Shown: one piece after another, positions 16,371 to 26,900 of the stretch | How the letters are laid out: every line of letters begins with the position of its first letter | How positions within the stretch are numbered: position 1 is the first letter of the stretch | Assembly (NCBI GenBank): GCA_963750735.1 | Contig: CAVVRY010000019.1 | Span: 558,001-622,000, forward strand | DNA from: JANTGF01 sp963750735 | GTDB taxonomy: Bacteria; Bacteroidota; Bacteroidia; Bacteroidales; VadinHA17 | Direction of reading: 5' to 3' | DNA length: 64,000 nucleotides | Program-made: the position numbers and the translations under genes | Notes under the pieces: model-generated | The model's input: the letters and a program-made list of their open reading frames with translations, nothing else | Databases searched by the model: none | Told to the model about the DNA's origin: nothing

Positions 16371-17537
16371 TTAATTTAACTGGCATACACCATCACCAAC
16401 ATCAGCAACATAAAAATCTGCTTGCAAGCCAGTCTTTTGACTATAAACAATACCAAGGTCATTAATAAAGTTCTCAACAAGATCCTGATCAACCAGGCTG
16501 ACAGTACATCCTCCAAATCCTGCACCTGTCATCCTTGAGCCTATGACACCAGGCAATTTTTGCGCTTCTTCTGCAAGCGTATCCAACTCTATTCCAGTTA
16601 CTTCATAATCTTTTTTTAATGAATCATGTGAAGCATTCATGAGCTGACCAAATAATTTCAAATCACCACTTTTTAAGGCTGGTATTGCTTTTAACACCCG
16701 GTCGTTTTCAGAAATAACATGTTTTGCTCTCGACCTGATTACCTTATCGGGAATGGATGATTCGTATGAATTAAATTCATCAAGACTCAACTCACTTAGA
16801 TTTCTAATTTTTTTCTTTTCATTTAGAAATTCAACAGCCTTCTCACATTCTGATCTTCTTTCATTGTATTTTGAATCAGCCAGTTCGCGTCTTTTATTTG
16901 TATTCGATATTACAATTTTGTAATTATTTAAAACAAGAGGTATAATTTCATAATCAAGTGTGTCACAATTTAAAAAAAGAGCAGAACTTTCCTGTCCCAT
17001 TCCAACCGCGAACTGGTCCATTATCCCACAATTCATACCCACAAATTCATTTTCAGCTTTTTGTGAAATCTTGATTAAGTCAATTTTTGAAATCTTTAAA
17101 TTCCAAAGATTGTTAAGGGCATAAGCAGTTACTACCTCAATCGATGCGGATGAGGATAAGCCAGCACCATTGGGAATATTTCCTGAAAAAAGAAGCTCAG
17201 CACCTGTTGGTTTAGCTCCCAATTTCATTAATTGGTCAATAACACCCAGAGGGTAATTTACCCATTCACTTCCATGTTTTTGGTTAACATCGGCAATTGA
17301 TATATTGGCTGAATAATCCATATTGGTGGAAGAAAGCCGAATAACATCCTCATCTGTATGCCTTATAAGCAAATATGTGCCATAACTCAAAGCACATGGA
17401 AAAACATAACCACCATTGTAATCAGTATGTTCACCAATGAGATTTACACGACCGGGTGCAAAATAGATATCGGGTTTGGAGTTTGGATTGTTATAAATAG
17501 AATAGAACCGTTCAGCAAGAGAGGAAAAGTTATTCAT
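16371..17537 (-). CDS. galK: Galactokinase
   Basis: 388 residues from ATG 17537; an in-frame TTG six codons earlier is a less likely start. The galactokinase signature PGRVNLIGEHTDYNGG lies at about 28-43. The GHMP ATP-binding loop is at about 120 (NIPNGAGLSSSAS), the catalytic Asp block is NCGIMDQFAVGMG, and the C-terminal GHMP motif is SRMTGAGFGGCTVSL. It phosphorylates galactose to galactose-1-phosphate in the cytoplasm, the first step of the Leloir pathway. galT and galE are not in the window. It precedes the SSS symporter on the same strand. Confidence 0.95.
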   Translation of the reverse strand: MNNFSSLAERFYSIYNNPNSKPDIYFAPGRVNLIGEHTDYNGGYVFPCALSYGTYLLIRHTDEDVIRLSSTNMDYSANISIADVNQKHGSEWVNYPLGVIDQLMKLGAKPTGAELLFSGNIPNGAGLSSSASIEVVTAYALNNLWNLKISKIDLIKISQKAENEFVGMNCGIMDQFAVGMGQESSALFLNCDTLDYEIIPLVLNNYKIVISNTNKRRELADSKYNERRSECEKAVEFLNEKKKIRNLSELSLDEFNSYESSIPDKVIRSRAKHVISENDRVLKAIPALKSGDLKLFGQLMNASHDSLKKDYEVTGIELDTLAEEAQKLPGVIGSRMTGAGFGGCTVSLVDQDLVENFINDLGIVYSQKTGLQADFYVADVGDGVCQLN

Positions 17538-17689
17538 GAATAATAATTTTTTCAAACTTTAAAGATAAATTAATTCTTGAAATTGGGGATAATTGCAAAA
17601 AAGTAACTTTCATTATGTATTATTTATCAGTAAAAATGTATAATCTGAATGTCTTAAAAAAATGTTTATCAAAAATTATAGACCAAATA

Positions 17690-17720
17690 TTTGATATAGA
17701 AGTTCAAACATTTACTTTTG
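17690..17720 (+). promoter_or_regulatory. Bacteroidota-type promoter of mscS
   Basis: TTTG at 17690-17693 (-33) and TACTTTTG at 17713-17720 (-7) are separated by 19 bp, a full match to the Bacteroidota housekeeping consensus TTTG-N17-23-TAnnTTTG. The mscS ATG lies 33 bp further on. This is the best promoter in the window and supports the phylum assignment. Confidence 0.7.
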
Positions 17721-17753
17721 CGCTTTCAAAATATTAACCTTTAATGAAAAATT

Positions 17754-18578
17754 ATGGAAGAAAACATTAATAAAGGAACTGATATACTTGATAAATTAAT
17801 TGATTTGATGGTATTATATGGTCCCAAATTAGTTGGAGCCATTTTGGTTTTATTAGTTGGGCTTTGGATAATAAAGTTAATTAATAGGGCCGTTAGGAGA
17901 CTGATGGAGAAAAAGGATTTTGATCCCTCTCTTGAACCATTTGTAAGGACCTTGATATCTGTACTTTTAAAAGTTATGCTTGTAATAAGTGTAATGGGAA
18001 TGGTTGGAATTCAGATGACATCCTTTATTGCAATTTTGGCTTCTGTAGGATTGGCTGTTGGTATGGCCCTCTCTGGAACTCTACAAAATTTTGCAGGTGG
18101 AGTGATGATATTGTTATTTAAGCCATTTAAGGTTGGTGATTTTATTGAAGCCCAGGGGTATATGGGAAGTGTTTTTGAAATTCAAATATTTAATACTATT
18201 CTGAAAACACCAGATAACAAGGTAATTTATATTCCCAATGGGGGCTTATCAACAGGCTCTTTAACAAACTTTTCGCAGGAACCTACGCGCCGGGTAGACT
18301 GGAGTTTTGGAATTGCTTATGGCGATAATGTTGAGAAGGCCAGGAAGGTATTACTTAATTTAATAAATGCAGACAGCAGGATTTTGAAAGATCCTAAACC
18401 ATTTATTGGACTTGGAGAATTGGCCGATAGCTCAGTGAATCTAACTGTACGAGTTTGGGTAAATGCTGAGGACTTTTGGGGGGTTTTCTTTGAAATGAAT
18501 GAGAATGTATATGAGGCCTTTGAAAAAGAGGGACTTAGCATACCATTTCCGCAAATGGATATACATCTTGATAAATAG
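17754..18578 (+). CDS. mscS: Small-conductance mechanosensitive channel, MscS family
   Basis: 274 residues, close to the E. coli MscS length (286). Three membrane helices are at about 23-43, 63-84 and 88-112. The pore helix carries the Gly/Ala-rich packing pattern (SVGLAVGMALSGTLQNFAGGVMILLFKPF), followed by the beta domain (VGDFIEAQGYMGSVFEIQIFNT, TPDNKVIYIPNGGL) and the alpha/beta cytoplasmic cage. It opens under membrane tension to release solutes on hypo-osmotic shock. It has its own promoter and lies four bases ahead of an alternative start of the next gene, so it may be cotranscribed with the DUF3078 gene. Confidence 0.93.
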   Translation: MEENINKGTDILDKLIDLMVLYGPKLVGAILVLLVGLWIIKLINRAVRRLMEKKDFDPSLEPFVRTLISVLLKVMLVISVMGMVGIQMTSFIAILASVGLAVGMALSGTLQNFAGGVMILLFKPFKVGDFIEAQGYMGSVFEIQIFNTILKTPDNKVIYIPNGGLSTGSLTNFSQEPTRRVDWSFGIAYGDNVEKARKVLLNLINADSRILKDPKPFIGLGELADSSVNLTVRVWVNAEDFWGVFFEMNENVYEAFEKEGLSIPFPQMDIHLDK

Positions 18579-18608
18579 GATTTGTTTTTAAATTTAAATC
18601 TTAATATT

Positions 18609-19526
18609 GTGAAAAAAATACATATTGTTTTAATTAGTTTATTGCTTACAGGATCTGTTTTTGGACAGTTAGATGAAGCAGTGGACCAGCTGAGAACACA
18701 AAATACTGATACTATAATGGGTTGGGATTTTGGAGGAAAATTTAATCTTGATTTTTCTCAAGCAGGCTTCACAAACTGGGCAGCAGGTGGTGATAATTCA
18801 ATGACGGGGATCATTACTTTAACTATGTATCTGAACTATATTCAGGAAAACAGTCGCTGGACAAATCTTTTTGAAGTGGGATATGGTGGGCAAATGCTAA
18901 AGAAGGATTATAGCAAGACGGATGACAAATTGCGCCTGACCTCAAAATATGGGTATAAAGCAAGTAAGAATTGGTACTATTCCGGTTTACTTGAATTTAA
19001 AACCCAGATGGCACCTGGTTATGATACGGATGACTCATCCATGAAAATTTCGAATTTTATGGCGCCTGCTTATCTGTATCTCTCAGCTGGTATGGATTTC
19101 GTTCCCAATGAGAATCTTAGTATTTTTCTTTCTCCAATTACTTACAGGGCAGTAATAGTTCTTGATGAGCAACTGTCGGCCGCAGGATCTTTTGGACTTG
19201 ATCCGGGTCAGAAGCTAAGGAATGAAATGGGAGCCTATGTAAAGTTTTTTTACAAGCATGAATTATTTAAAAATGTTACTTTCTTAACCTATCTGGATTT
19301 GTTTTCTAATTACCTTGATAAGCCACAGAATATTGATGTTGATTGGAGAGTAGAACTTGATCTGAAAGTTAATAGTTGGATTCGGGCGAGTATTAAAACA
19401 CACCTTATATATGATGATGATATTATGTTTGCTTATGATTCAACAGGGGATGGAAACCTTGATGCTGAAGGCCCAAGAGTACAGTTTAAGGAAATAATTG
19501 CGGTTGGACTTGTATTTGAGTTTTAA
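18609..19526 (+). CDS. DUF3078-type outer-membrane/periplasmic protein
   Basis: 305 residues from a GTG at 18609 (translated MKKIHIVLISLLL...), chosen because it gives a clean signal peptide ending GSVFGQ. A TTG nine codons earlier would put hydrophilic residues before it. The body matches the Bacteroidota DUF3078 pattern: WDFGGKFNLDFSQAGFTNWAAGGDNSMTG, then alternating beta strands with WTNLFEVGYGGQ, and a C-terminal Phe (VGLVFEF), as in outer-membrane beta-barrels. Function is unknown. The gene ends just before a strong terminator. Confidence 0.8.
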   Translation: MKKIHIVLISLLLTGSVFGQLDEAVDQLRTQNTDTIMGWDFGGKFNLDFSQAGFTNWAAGGDNSMTGIITLTMYLNYIQENSRWTNLFEVGYGGQMLKKDYSKTDDKLRLTSKYGYKASKNWYYSGLLEFKTQMAPGYDTDDSSMKISNFMAPAYLYLSAGMDFVPNENLSIFLSPITYRAVIVLDEQLSAAGSFGLDPGQKLRNEMGAYVKFFYKHELFKNVTFLTYLDLFSNYLDKPQNIDVDWRVELDLKVNSWIRASIKTHLIYDDDIMFAYDSTGDGNLDAEGPRVQFKEIIAVGLVFEF

Positions 19527-19547
19527 TTCAAACTTCTAAAATATCGA

Positions 19548-19580
19548 AACCTCACCTTACGGTGGGGTTTTCTTTTTTTT
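19548..19580 (+). terminator. Rho-independent terminator after DUF3078 gene
   Basis: AACCTCACC, loop TTAC, then GGTGGGGTT form a nine-pair stem with one G-U, followed directly by TTCTTTTTTTT. It ends the mscS/DUF3078 transcription unit. Confidence 0.85.
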
Positions 19581-19708
19581 CGCAAAAGTTAAAATGTTAA
19601 AATTGATTTTTTATCTTAGCCTGTTCTATTAAAGAACTAAGAGAATTGTAATGTTGACATTTTAAAACCTTAATTCATATAGTTATCTAAAAATCAAATC
19701 AACACAAA

Positions 19709-21226
19709 ATGAAAAAACCTAAACTTTTAAATTTCTTTGTTTTTTGGCTACTTTTTATCCCAATAACTTTCTCTCAATCAGGGAATAAACCTGCTCTTGA
19801 TCATTCGGTATATGATTCCTGGAAGAGTTTGGCAAATTATCAGATTTCAAATGATGGAAAATGGGTGAGTTATGAGATAAATCCTCAACAAGGTGATGGG
19901 TACCTGTATATATATAATGTTGAAAGTAAGAAACTGGATTCTATACCACGAGGTTACAAATCAAAGTTTTCTTATGAAGCAGAATATTTGGTATTTCAAA
20001 TTAAGCCTCAATACTTAACTACTCGTCAGGCAAAGAAGGATAAAAAGAAAAAAGATGATATGCCAAAGGACTCTTTGGGAATATGGATGCTGGAAAACGC
20101 TTTTCTTTCAAAAATTGAAAAAGTTAAATCATTCCAGGTTCCTGAAAAAGGGGGAGAGTGGTTTGCCTATCATCGGGAAAAAATAATTCCTGAAGATAAA
20201 AAGGATGGAAAAAAGGAGGAAGAGGAGGAATTGTCAGAAGAAGAAAAGAAGGCTGCAAAAGAAGAGGCCAAAAAGCTAAAAGAGGAAATTAAGAATATTA
20301 AAAAGGCAAAAGGAACGGATTTGGTTATTTTAAATCCCTTAGATAATAGTTCAAAGACTTTTTCAAATATTACCGATTATTCGTTGTCAAAAAATGGGGA
20401 GATTGTAGGATTTGTTGAACATGTTAAAGATTCTCTCGACTACTCGAAAGCTTTTGTTTTCAATACGAAAAAAGCCGATACTAAGGAAATATTTGGACAG
20501 GAAGGTATTGCAAAGAAGGTAGTAGCTGATGAACAAGGGACGCAATTAGGGTTTCTACATAGTGGTGATACTGCGGAGGTAAAGGTATATGGTTTATATC
20601 ACTGGTCTGCAAAAAATGAAAAAGCTATTCTGGCTGTTGATACCCTAAATGAAAGTATGCCTCAGGAATGGAGTGTTAGTGAATATGGTGAGGTAAGGTT
20701 TTCAGAAAATGGAGAAAGACTATTTTTCGGAACTGCTATTAAACCAATTGAAGAGCCTGAAGACACATTACTTGATAGTGAAAAATATCAGCTTGATATT
20801 TGGAGCTGGCAGGATCCAACTTTGCAACCTATGCAGAAACTGAATGTGAAAAGGGAAAAAGAGAAAAATTATCTGGCTGTATATTACCCTGATGCTGATC
20901 AAATGATCCAATTGGCTACAGAAAAAGTTCCAAATGTAAGGCCTAATCTAAAAGGAAACGGAGATCTTGCTTTGGGATCAAGTAGTTTGCCATACAGAAA
21001 AGAAACCTCATGGGATGCAAATCGTTATCAGGATATTTATTTGGTTGATTTATTGACAGGTGAAAAGAGAATGCTTCTAAAGAAGGCGCCTTCCAGAACA
21101 TCTTTATCACCAAATGGTAAATATCTAATCTGGTACGAAGTAGCGGATAGCAATTGGTATTCAATGCCAACAAGTTCAGGTAAATCTATTTCATTAACAG
21201 GAAATACTCCTGTCTGCTTTTTATAA
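19709..21226 (+). CDS. S9-family (prolyl oligopeptidase-type) peptidase, N-terminal fragment
   Basis: 505 residues with a signal peptide (MKKPKLLNFFVFWLLFIPITFSQ) and the beta-propeller half of an S9 peptidase (SLANYQISNDGKWVSYEI, LSKNGEIVGFVEHVKDS, SLSPNGKYLIWYE). An insert at about 160-205 is extremely rich in Lys and Glu (EEEEELSEEEKKAAKEEA) and probably forms a solvent-exposed helix. The frame ends early at 21226: a T5 run at 21218-21222 appears one T too long. Removing it lets the protein continue (FYNELHDSPSDPRPYG) into the catalytic fragment. Read as one gene it gives about 957 residues, normal for this family. Confidence 0.85.
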   Translation: MKKPKLLNFFVFWLLFIPITFSQSGNKPALDHSVYDSWKSLANYQISNDGKWVSYEINPQQGDGYLYIYNVESKKLDSIPRGYKSKFSYEAEYLVFQIKPQYLTTRQAKKDKKKKDDMPKDSLGIWMLENAFLSKIEKVKSFQVPEKGGEWFAYHREKIIPEDKKDGKKEEEEELSEEEKKAAKEEAKKLKEEIKNIKKAKGTDLVILNPLDNSSKTFSNITDYSLSKNGEIVGFVEHVKDSLDYSKAFVFNTKKADTKEIFGQEGIAKKVVADEQGTQLGFLHSGDTAEVKVYGLYHWSAKNEKAILAVDTLNESMPQEWSVSEYGEVRFSENGERLFFGTAIKPIEEPEDTLLDSEKYQLDIWSWQDPTLQPMQKLNVKREKEKNYLAVYYPDADQMIQLATEKVPNVRPNLKGNGDLALGSSSLPYRKETSWDANRYQDIYLVDLLTGEKRMLLKKAPSRTSLSPNGKYLIWYEVADSNWYSMPTSSGKSISLTGNTPVCFL

Positions 21227-21230
21227 TGAG

Positions 21231-22580
21231 TTGCATGATTCTCCCAGTGATCCCAGACCATATGGCTTTGCAGGCTGGATGGAAGATGATGAATATATCC
21301 TACTTTATGACAATTTTGACATCTGGAGGATGGATCCTTCAGGAAAACAAGATCCAATTAATTTAACAGCCGCCTATGGTAGGGAGAATAATATCCGTTT
21401 TCGTTATGTAAAACTAGATAGAGAAGCTGACTTTATTGGGAAAAAAGAGAATCTGATGCTCAGTGCCTTCCAGATATATTCAAAGCAGGCAGGCTTTTAT
21501 CAGGTTAATGCACAAAAATCATCAACTCCTGAGAAGTTCATTATGGTTGATTTTAGTTTTACTCCTCCAATGAAAGCAAAAGAAGCGGATAAATTAATTT
21601 GGAGAAAAGGAAGCTTTGAGGTATACAATGATTTATGGGTAAGTGACCTTTCTTTTAAGGGAGAAAAACAAGTCTCTTTAGCCAATCCACAGCAGAGTTA
21701 TTATAACTGGGGAACAGTGGAATTGGTGGAATGGTTATCATTCAATAATGAAAAGCTTCAGGGTCTTCTCTACAAACCTGAAAATTTTGATCCAAACAAA
21801 AAATATCCAATGTTGGTTTATTTTTATGAAAGAAGTTCCGACGGACTTCATCGCCATCAGGTTCCGGCGCCCAGCCGATCAACAATAAACAGGTCCTATT
21901 GTGTTAGCAATGAATATTTGATTTTTGTTCCGGATATACCTTACAGGGTTGGATATCCTGGTCAAAGTGCATACAATGCGATTGTAAGCGGAACAATGGC
22001 CTTGGTTGATCGATATGATTTTATCAATAAAGATAAGCTTGGTTTAAATGGTCAGAGTTGGGGAGGGTATCAAATAGCTTACCTTGTGACACAAACTGAT
22101 CTTTATGCATGTGCTTTTTCCGGAGCCCCTGTTAGTAATATGACCAGTGCATATGGTGGTATTCGTTGGGGATCAGGAATGAGTAGGATGTTCCAGTATG
22201 AACAAACACAAAGTAGGATTGGCGGTACTCTTTGGGAAAAACCAATTCAATATATTGAGAATTCACCTATTTTCTTTGTTCCAAAGATAAATACTCCTCT
22301 TCTTATTATGCACAATGATGCAGATGGTGCAGTTCCCTGGTACCAGGGTATAGAGTTTTTTGTGGCCCTCAGAAGATTAAACAAGCCAGCCTGGATGTTA
22401 AGCTATAATAAGGAGGCCCACAACCTTACAAAAAGACCAAATACAAAAGATCTTGTAATACGGATGATGCAGTTTTACGATCATTATATGAAAGATAAAC
22501 CAGCACCTGAATGGATGGATAAAGGGCTGCCAGCTGTAGATAAAGGAAAAAAAGATGGGTATAATTTAATAGAGGAATAA
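21231..22580 (+). CDS. S9-family peptidase, C-terminal catalytic fragment
   Basis: The open frame begins at an arbitrary TTG; genuine sequence starts near 21216. The alpha/beta-hydrolase catalytic domain is intact, with Ser276 in GQSWGGY, Asp365 in HNDADGAV and His397 in NKEAHNL (fragment numbering). Together with the preceding signal peptide and propeller it forms a periplasmic or secreted serine exopeptidase or oligopeptidase. If the frameshift is real, the enzyme is lost, because the catalytic half has no export signal or start of its own. Confidence 0.88.
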   Translation: MHDSPSDPRPYGFAGWMEDDEYILLYDNFDIWRMDPSGKQDPINLTAAYGRENNIRFRYVKLDREADFIGKKENLMLSAFQIYSKQAGFYQVNAQKSSTPEKFIMVDFSFTPPMKAKEADKLIWRKGSFEVYNDLWVSDLSFKGEKQVSLANPQQSYYNWGTVELVEWLSFNNEKLQGLLYKPENFDPNKKYPMLVYFYERSSDGLHRHQVPAPSRSTINRSYCVSNEYLIFVPDIPYRVGYPGQSAYNAIVSGTMALVDRYDFINKDKLGLNGQSWGGYQIAYLVTQTDLYACAFSGAPVSNMTSAYGGIRWGSGMSRMFQYEQTQSRIGGTLWEKPIQYIENSPIFFVPKINTPLLIMHNDADGAVPWYQGIEFFVALRRLNKPAWMLSYNKEAHNLTKRPNTKDLVIRMMQFYDHYMKDKPAPEWMDKGLPAVDKGKKDGYNLIEE

Positions 22581-22602
22581 TTCATATAGGTGAAATAAAT
22601 GT

Positions 22603-22627
22603 AAAATCCTTTGATGGATTTTTAAAT
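22603..22627 (+). terminator. Weak hairpin after S9 peptidase
   Basis: AAAATCC, loop TTTGAT, GGATTTT, then TTAAAT: a seven-pair AT-rich stem and a short T-run. It is placed where a terminator between the S9 gene and the transporter gene would be expected. Confidence 0.3.
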
Positions 22628-22650
22628 CTATTTAGCTGAAATGCTGCTGA

Positions 22651-23964
22651 ATGAAGAAAAGGATATTAAACATACTCTTTTGGTCTGTTATATCAGCGGC
22701 ATTTATCGGACCGGGGACCATTACAACTGCTTCAAAGGCTGGATCGGAATTTGGTTTTAGCCTACTTTGGGCGCTTGTATTCTCTACCATTGCCTGTTTG
22801 GTTTTACAAGAAGCAGTTGCAAGGATTACAATTTATTCAGGTAGTAGTTTGGGAGAAGCGATTTACAAGCGCTACAGGGACAGTCCAGCAAAAAATATCA
22901 TTCTTGTTCTCATTATTGGTGCAATAATTATTGGATCAGCAGCCTATGAAACAGGAAATATCATGGGAGCCGTGGCCGGAATTCAATTTCTTCTTCCATG
23001 GAATAATATATTCCTGGTTTTGATTATTGGATTGCTGGCTTTTTTTGCTCTAAACATGCCTTCATTGCGAAATATTGCTCAATTAATGGGTTATATCGTT
23101 GTGATAATGGGTGCATCCTTTGTTACCACCGCAATTTTACTAAAACCTGATGTTGGTGAAGTGCTACGAGGTAGTTTTCTTCCTCAGCTACCAGGAAGCC
23201 AGACTTCTGGTATATTGGTGCTGGGTCTAATAGGGACAACAGTAGTACCGTATAATCTATTTCTTGGTTCCGGAATTACTGATAAGAGCCAATCAATAAA
23301 GGAAATGAGATTTGGACTGAGTATAGCAATTATACTTGGTGGTCTTATTTCAATGGCCGTTCTTATTTCAGGTACATTTGTTGAAGGAAATTTTTCATTT
23401 GAGGGCCTCGTCAATACCTTAGATCTAACACTTGGTAAATTTGCCGTTTGGATATTTGGAATAGGGATGCTGGCAGCTGGTTTTACATCTGCAGTAACCG
23501 CGCCTCTTGCATCGGCACTCACTGCAAAAAGCCTGTTTTATAATAAGAATAAGTCAAAATGGGGTGAGAAATCACTCTATTTTAAAGCCATTTGGGGTGG
23601 CGTTTTAATTATTGGAGTTGGATTCGGGCTGATTGGCTTTAAACCAATTCCAGTGATAATTTTAGCACAGGCGTTAAATGGACTTATTCTTCCATTCATA
23701 AGTATTTTCCTTCTTATAATTATTAATGATCCAATTATTATGGGTGCATCGAAATTAAATGGTTTGGTTTCTAACTGTTTATTGCTGATGGTTGTTTGGA
23801 TAACTCTTTTACTGGGAATTTTAAATATTTTTAAAGCAATTCAATCATTTTTACCATTAAACGAATTGATAAACAATAATATAATTTGGATTAACTTTTT
23901 TATTTCTACTCTGATCTGGGTAAGCATTTTGATTCATGTTATTAAAATTCGGAAGAAAGGTTAA
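22651..23964 (+). CDS. Nramp-fold transporter lacking metal motifs; candidate 5-oxoproline transporter
   Basis: 437 residues with about 11 membrane helices and the Nramp/LeuT fold. The first-helix motif DPGN of true metal transporters is replaced by GPGT (20-23). The sixth-helix MPH is replaced by VPY (in GTTVVPYNLFLGS). Both substitutions remove direct metal ligands, so manganese or iron transport is unlikely. The gene ends 18 bp before a fused 5-oxoprolinase. From memory, non-canonical Nramp proteins such as B. subtilis YcsG sit with the PxpABC 5-oxoprolinase genes. The inferred role is proton- or sodium-coupled uptake of 5-oxoproline or a related organic acid. Automatic annotation as a divalent metal transporter would mislead. 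Confidence 0.75.
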   Translation: MKKRILNILFWSVISAAFIGPGTITTASKAGSEFGFSLLWALVFSTIACLVLQEAVARITIYSGSSLGEAIYKRYRDSPAKNIILVLIIGAIIIGSAAYETGNIMGAVAGIQFLLPWNNIFLVLIIGLLAFFALNMPSLRNIAQLMGYIVVIMGASFVTTAILLKPDVGEVLRGSFLPQLPGSQTSGILVLGLIGTTVVPYNLFLGSGITDKSQSIKEMRFGLSIAIILGGLISMAVLISGTFVEGNFSFEGLVNTLDLTLGKFAVWIFGIGMLAAGFTSAVTAPLASALTAKSLFYNKNKSKWGEKSLYFKAIWGGVLIIGVGFGLIGFKPIPVIILAQALNGLILPFISIFLLIIINDPIIMGASKLNGLVSNCLLLMVVWITLLLGILNIFKAIQSFLPLNELINNNIIWINFFISTLIWVSILIHVIKIRKKG

Positions 23965-23982
23965 GAGTAAGAAGATGAGAAA

Positions 23983-26900
23983 ATGTATAAACTTTTTATA
24001 GATACTGGCGGTACATTTACGGATTGTATTGCTATTGACAATAGTGGTAAATATTATCGTAGAAAGGTGCTTAGCAATGGCACTATTCGAGGAAATATTA
24101 CAGAATGGATTGATAAAAGTTCATTTAAAGTTGAGGAAAAATGGAAACTCAAAAAAGACATTCTGGGAGGATTTAGGTTTAAATTATTGAATGTAACCCA
24201 TGATGAATTAATTGTAAAAAGTTTTAATCCACTTACAAAAATTATTTTTTTAACAAAATCCATCCCTGATTATTTGTTTGGTGAAAAGATGGGTTTCGAA
24301 CTTTCCTCTGGAGAGGAAGCACCTGTTCTTTGCGCCCGCTTGATTGCTCAAACACCTCTAAATGAAGAAATTCCAATTAACGGTATTCGACTGGGTTCCA
24401 CAAAAGGAACCAATGCACTTCTTGAAAAAAAAGGCTCCAAAGTGGCATTTTTTGTTACCGAGGGATTTAAGGATCTCTTGGAAATCAAGTATCAGAATAG
24501 ATCCGATATTTTTGCGAGGAATGTTATTAAAGAAGGTCCATTATATAAAACCGTAATTGAAGTTAGGGAGCGAATTGATTCCTCAGGGAATGTTTTAAAA
24601 TCAATCGATTTAAATAAGCTGAAAAGGGAACTGAAAGATTTGAAAGAAAGAGAAGGGTATGATTCTGCTGCAGTCGCTTTATTAAATGCATATAGAAATA
24701 ATATTCATGAAAGATTACTGGCTGACCTTCTGAAGGAAGCAGGCTTTCAATTTATAAGTATTTCCACTGAATTATCTGGCCTGATTAAATATATACCTCG
24801 ATCAGAAACAACAGTTGTAAATGCATACTTATCACCAATTATTCACACCTACCTTTCAAATATTGCAAGTAAAATCACCGGTAGTAAATTGTATGTAATG
24901 AATAGTTCTGGTGGATTGGTTCAACATAAGCACTACTGGCCAAAAGATAGTTTGTTGAGCGGACCTGCAGGGGGAGTTGTAGGGGCAGCATCTATTGGTA
25001 GTGCTGCAGGATATGAAAATATTATTTCTTTTGACATGGGTGGCACCAGCACAGATGTTGCAAGGTACGGAGGAGAATTTGATTATCGATTTGAAACGGT
25101 GGTTAGCGGTGCTCATATTTACAGTCCATCTTTGGCAATTGAAACTGTGGCAGCAGGTGGTGGCTCAATCTGTTATTTTGATGGTTTTAAATTATGTGTT
25201 GGTCCTGAGAGTGCCGGTGCATTTCCAGGTCCTGCCTGTTATGGAGCAGGAGGGCCATTAACCCTTACCGATGTTAATCTTCTTTCTGGAAGAATGGACC
25301 TTAATCAATTTGAGATACCTGTGTTTCCCGGTGAAGCTGAGAAGAAATTGGATGAATTGATAAAGTCGATCTCAAAAAGGAGTAAAGAAAAGAGAAATCG
25401 AGAAAATATACTTGTCGGATTTTTGGAAATTGCCAATGAAATAATGGCATCTGCCATTAGGAAGGTATCTGTATCCAAAGGATATGATCCGACAAATTAT
25501 GCCCTGGTAGCATTTGGCGGTGCAGGAGGGATGCATGCCGCTTCCATCGCTAATTTGTTGAATATATCTGAAATATTATTGCCACAGGATGCAGGAATAT
25601 TAAGTGCATTTGGAATTAGCAAAGCTTCCATTGAGCGTATTGGAGAGAAGCAAGTTTTGAAACCTTTAGCCAGGATTAAAGAGAAGATTGGGAGCTTATT
25701 TGAGATTCTGGAACAGGAGCTTGTTGAAAAAATCATAGGGGAAGGAATAAGTAAGGATCAAATACATATAAAGCAGAGAATAGCATATCTACGCTTAAAG
25801 GGTCAAGACTCTTCTCTGGATATTCCTTTTAAAAATCCGGAATATTTATACAACTCGTTTAAAGAAAAGTATCTGCAATTATTTGGATATTGGACTGGTA
25901 AGGAAATTATTGAAGTTGAATCGATACGAGTCATAGCCGGTACTCTCCTTGAAAATGGAAAGAAAGCCAATGATGAATCAATTCGGTATGACCCTGATCC
26001 TGATGATTTTACCAAATCAAATGTAGATGGTAAGTGGATTAACATTCCTGTTTTCTATAGGAATAATCTATCAGCCGGGGCAGTAATCAAAGGCTTTGCT
26101 TTGGTATTAGATGAGTTCAGTACCTGGATAGTAGAATTGGGCTGGGAGTTAATAATTGATTCGAATGGGACTGCTGTAATGAAAAGAGTTGAGAACATTA
26201 CAAATAAGCCTGGAGAGAAATCCGCATCTCATTATCAGGAAATTGAACTTGAGTTATTTACAAATCGTTTTATGTCTATTGCTGAAAATATGGGCTCTAT
26301 GCTTCAGGCAACCTCAGTTTCAGTAAATATAAAAGAAAGGCATGATTTCTCCTGTGCTCTTCTTAACAGTAGTGGCGAACTTGTTGCAAATGCCCCCCAT
26401 ATTCCTGTTCATTTAGGAGGCTTAGGGATTTGTGTTCGGGAATTATTGAAGGAATTTAAAATGGAGCCTGGAGACACTTTAATTACAAATCATCCTAAGT
26501 ATGGTGGCTCCCACTTGCCTGATATCACTCTGATTACTCCTGTATACACAAAAGATATCAATCTCGTTGGATTTGTAGTTAATAGAGCTCATCATGCAGA
26601 AATAGGTGGGAAAACTCCAGCATCAATGCCTCCAGATGCGACTTCATTGGCTGAGGAAGGGGTGGTCATTCCCCCAACCTATCTTGTGAAAAATAATATT
26701 ACAGATTGGGATATAATTCGCCAGATTCTCACAAATCAACCTTATCCAACTCGAGCTATTGTTGAAAATATGGCTGATTTGCATGCTGCCCTAGCTGCTA
26801 ACCGAACAGGTGAAAAGGATTTATTGGAGCTTGTAAGAATTCATGGTTTTAGCCTGGTTAACCAGTATATGGATTTGCTTAAAAACCATGCCTCAAAAAA

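Noticed and set aside
22651..23964. Annotation as a manganese/divalent metal transporter MntH
   Set aside because: Both metal-binding motifs are changed (GPGT, VPY) and the neighbour is a 5-oxoprolinase, so metal transport is not supported.
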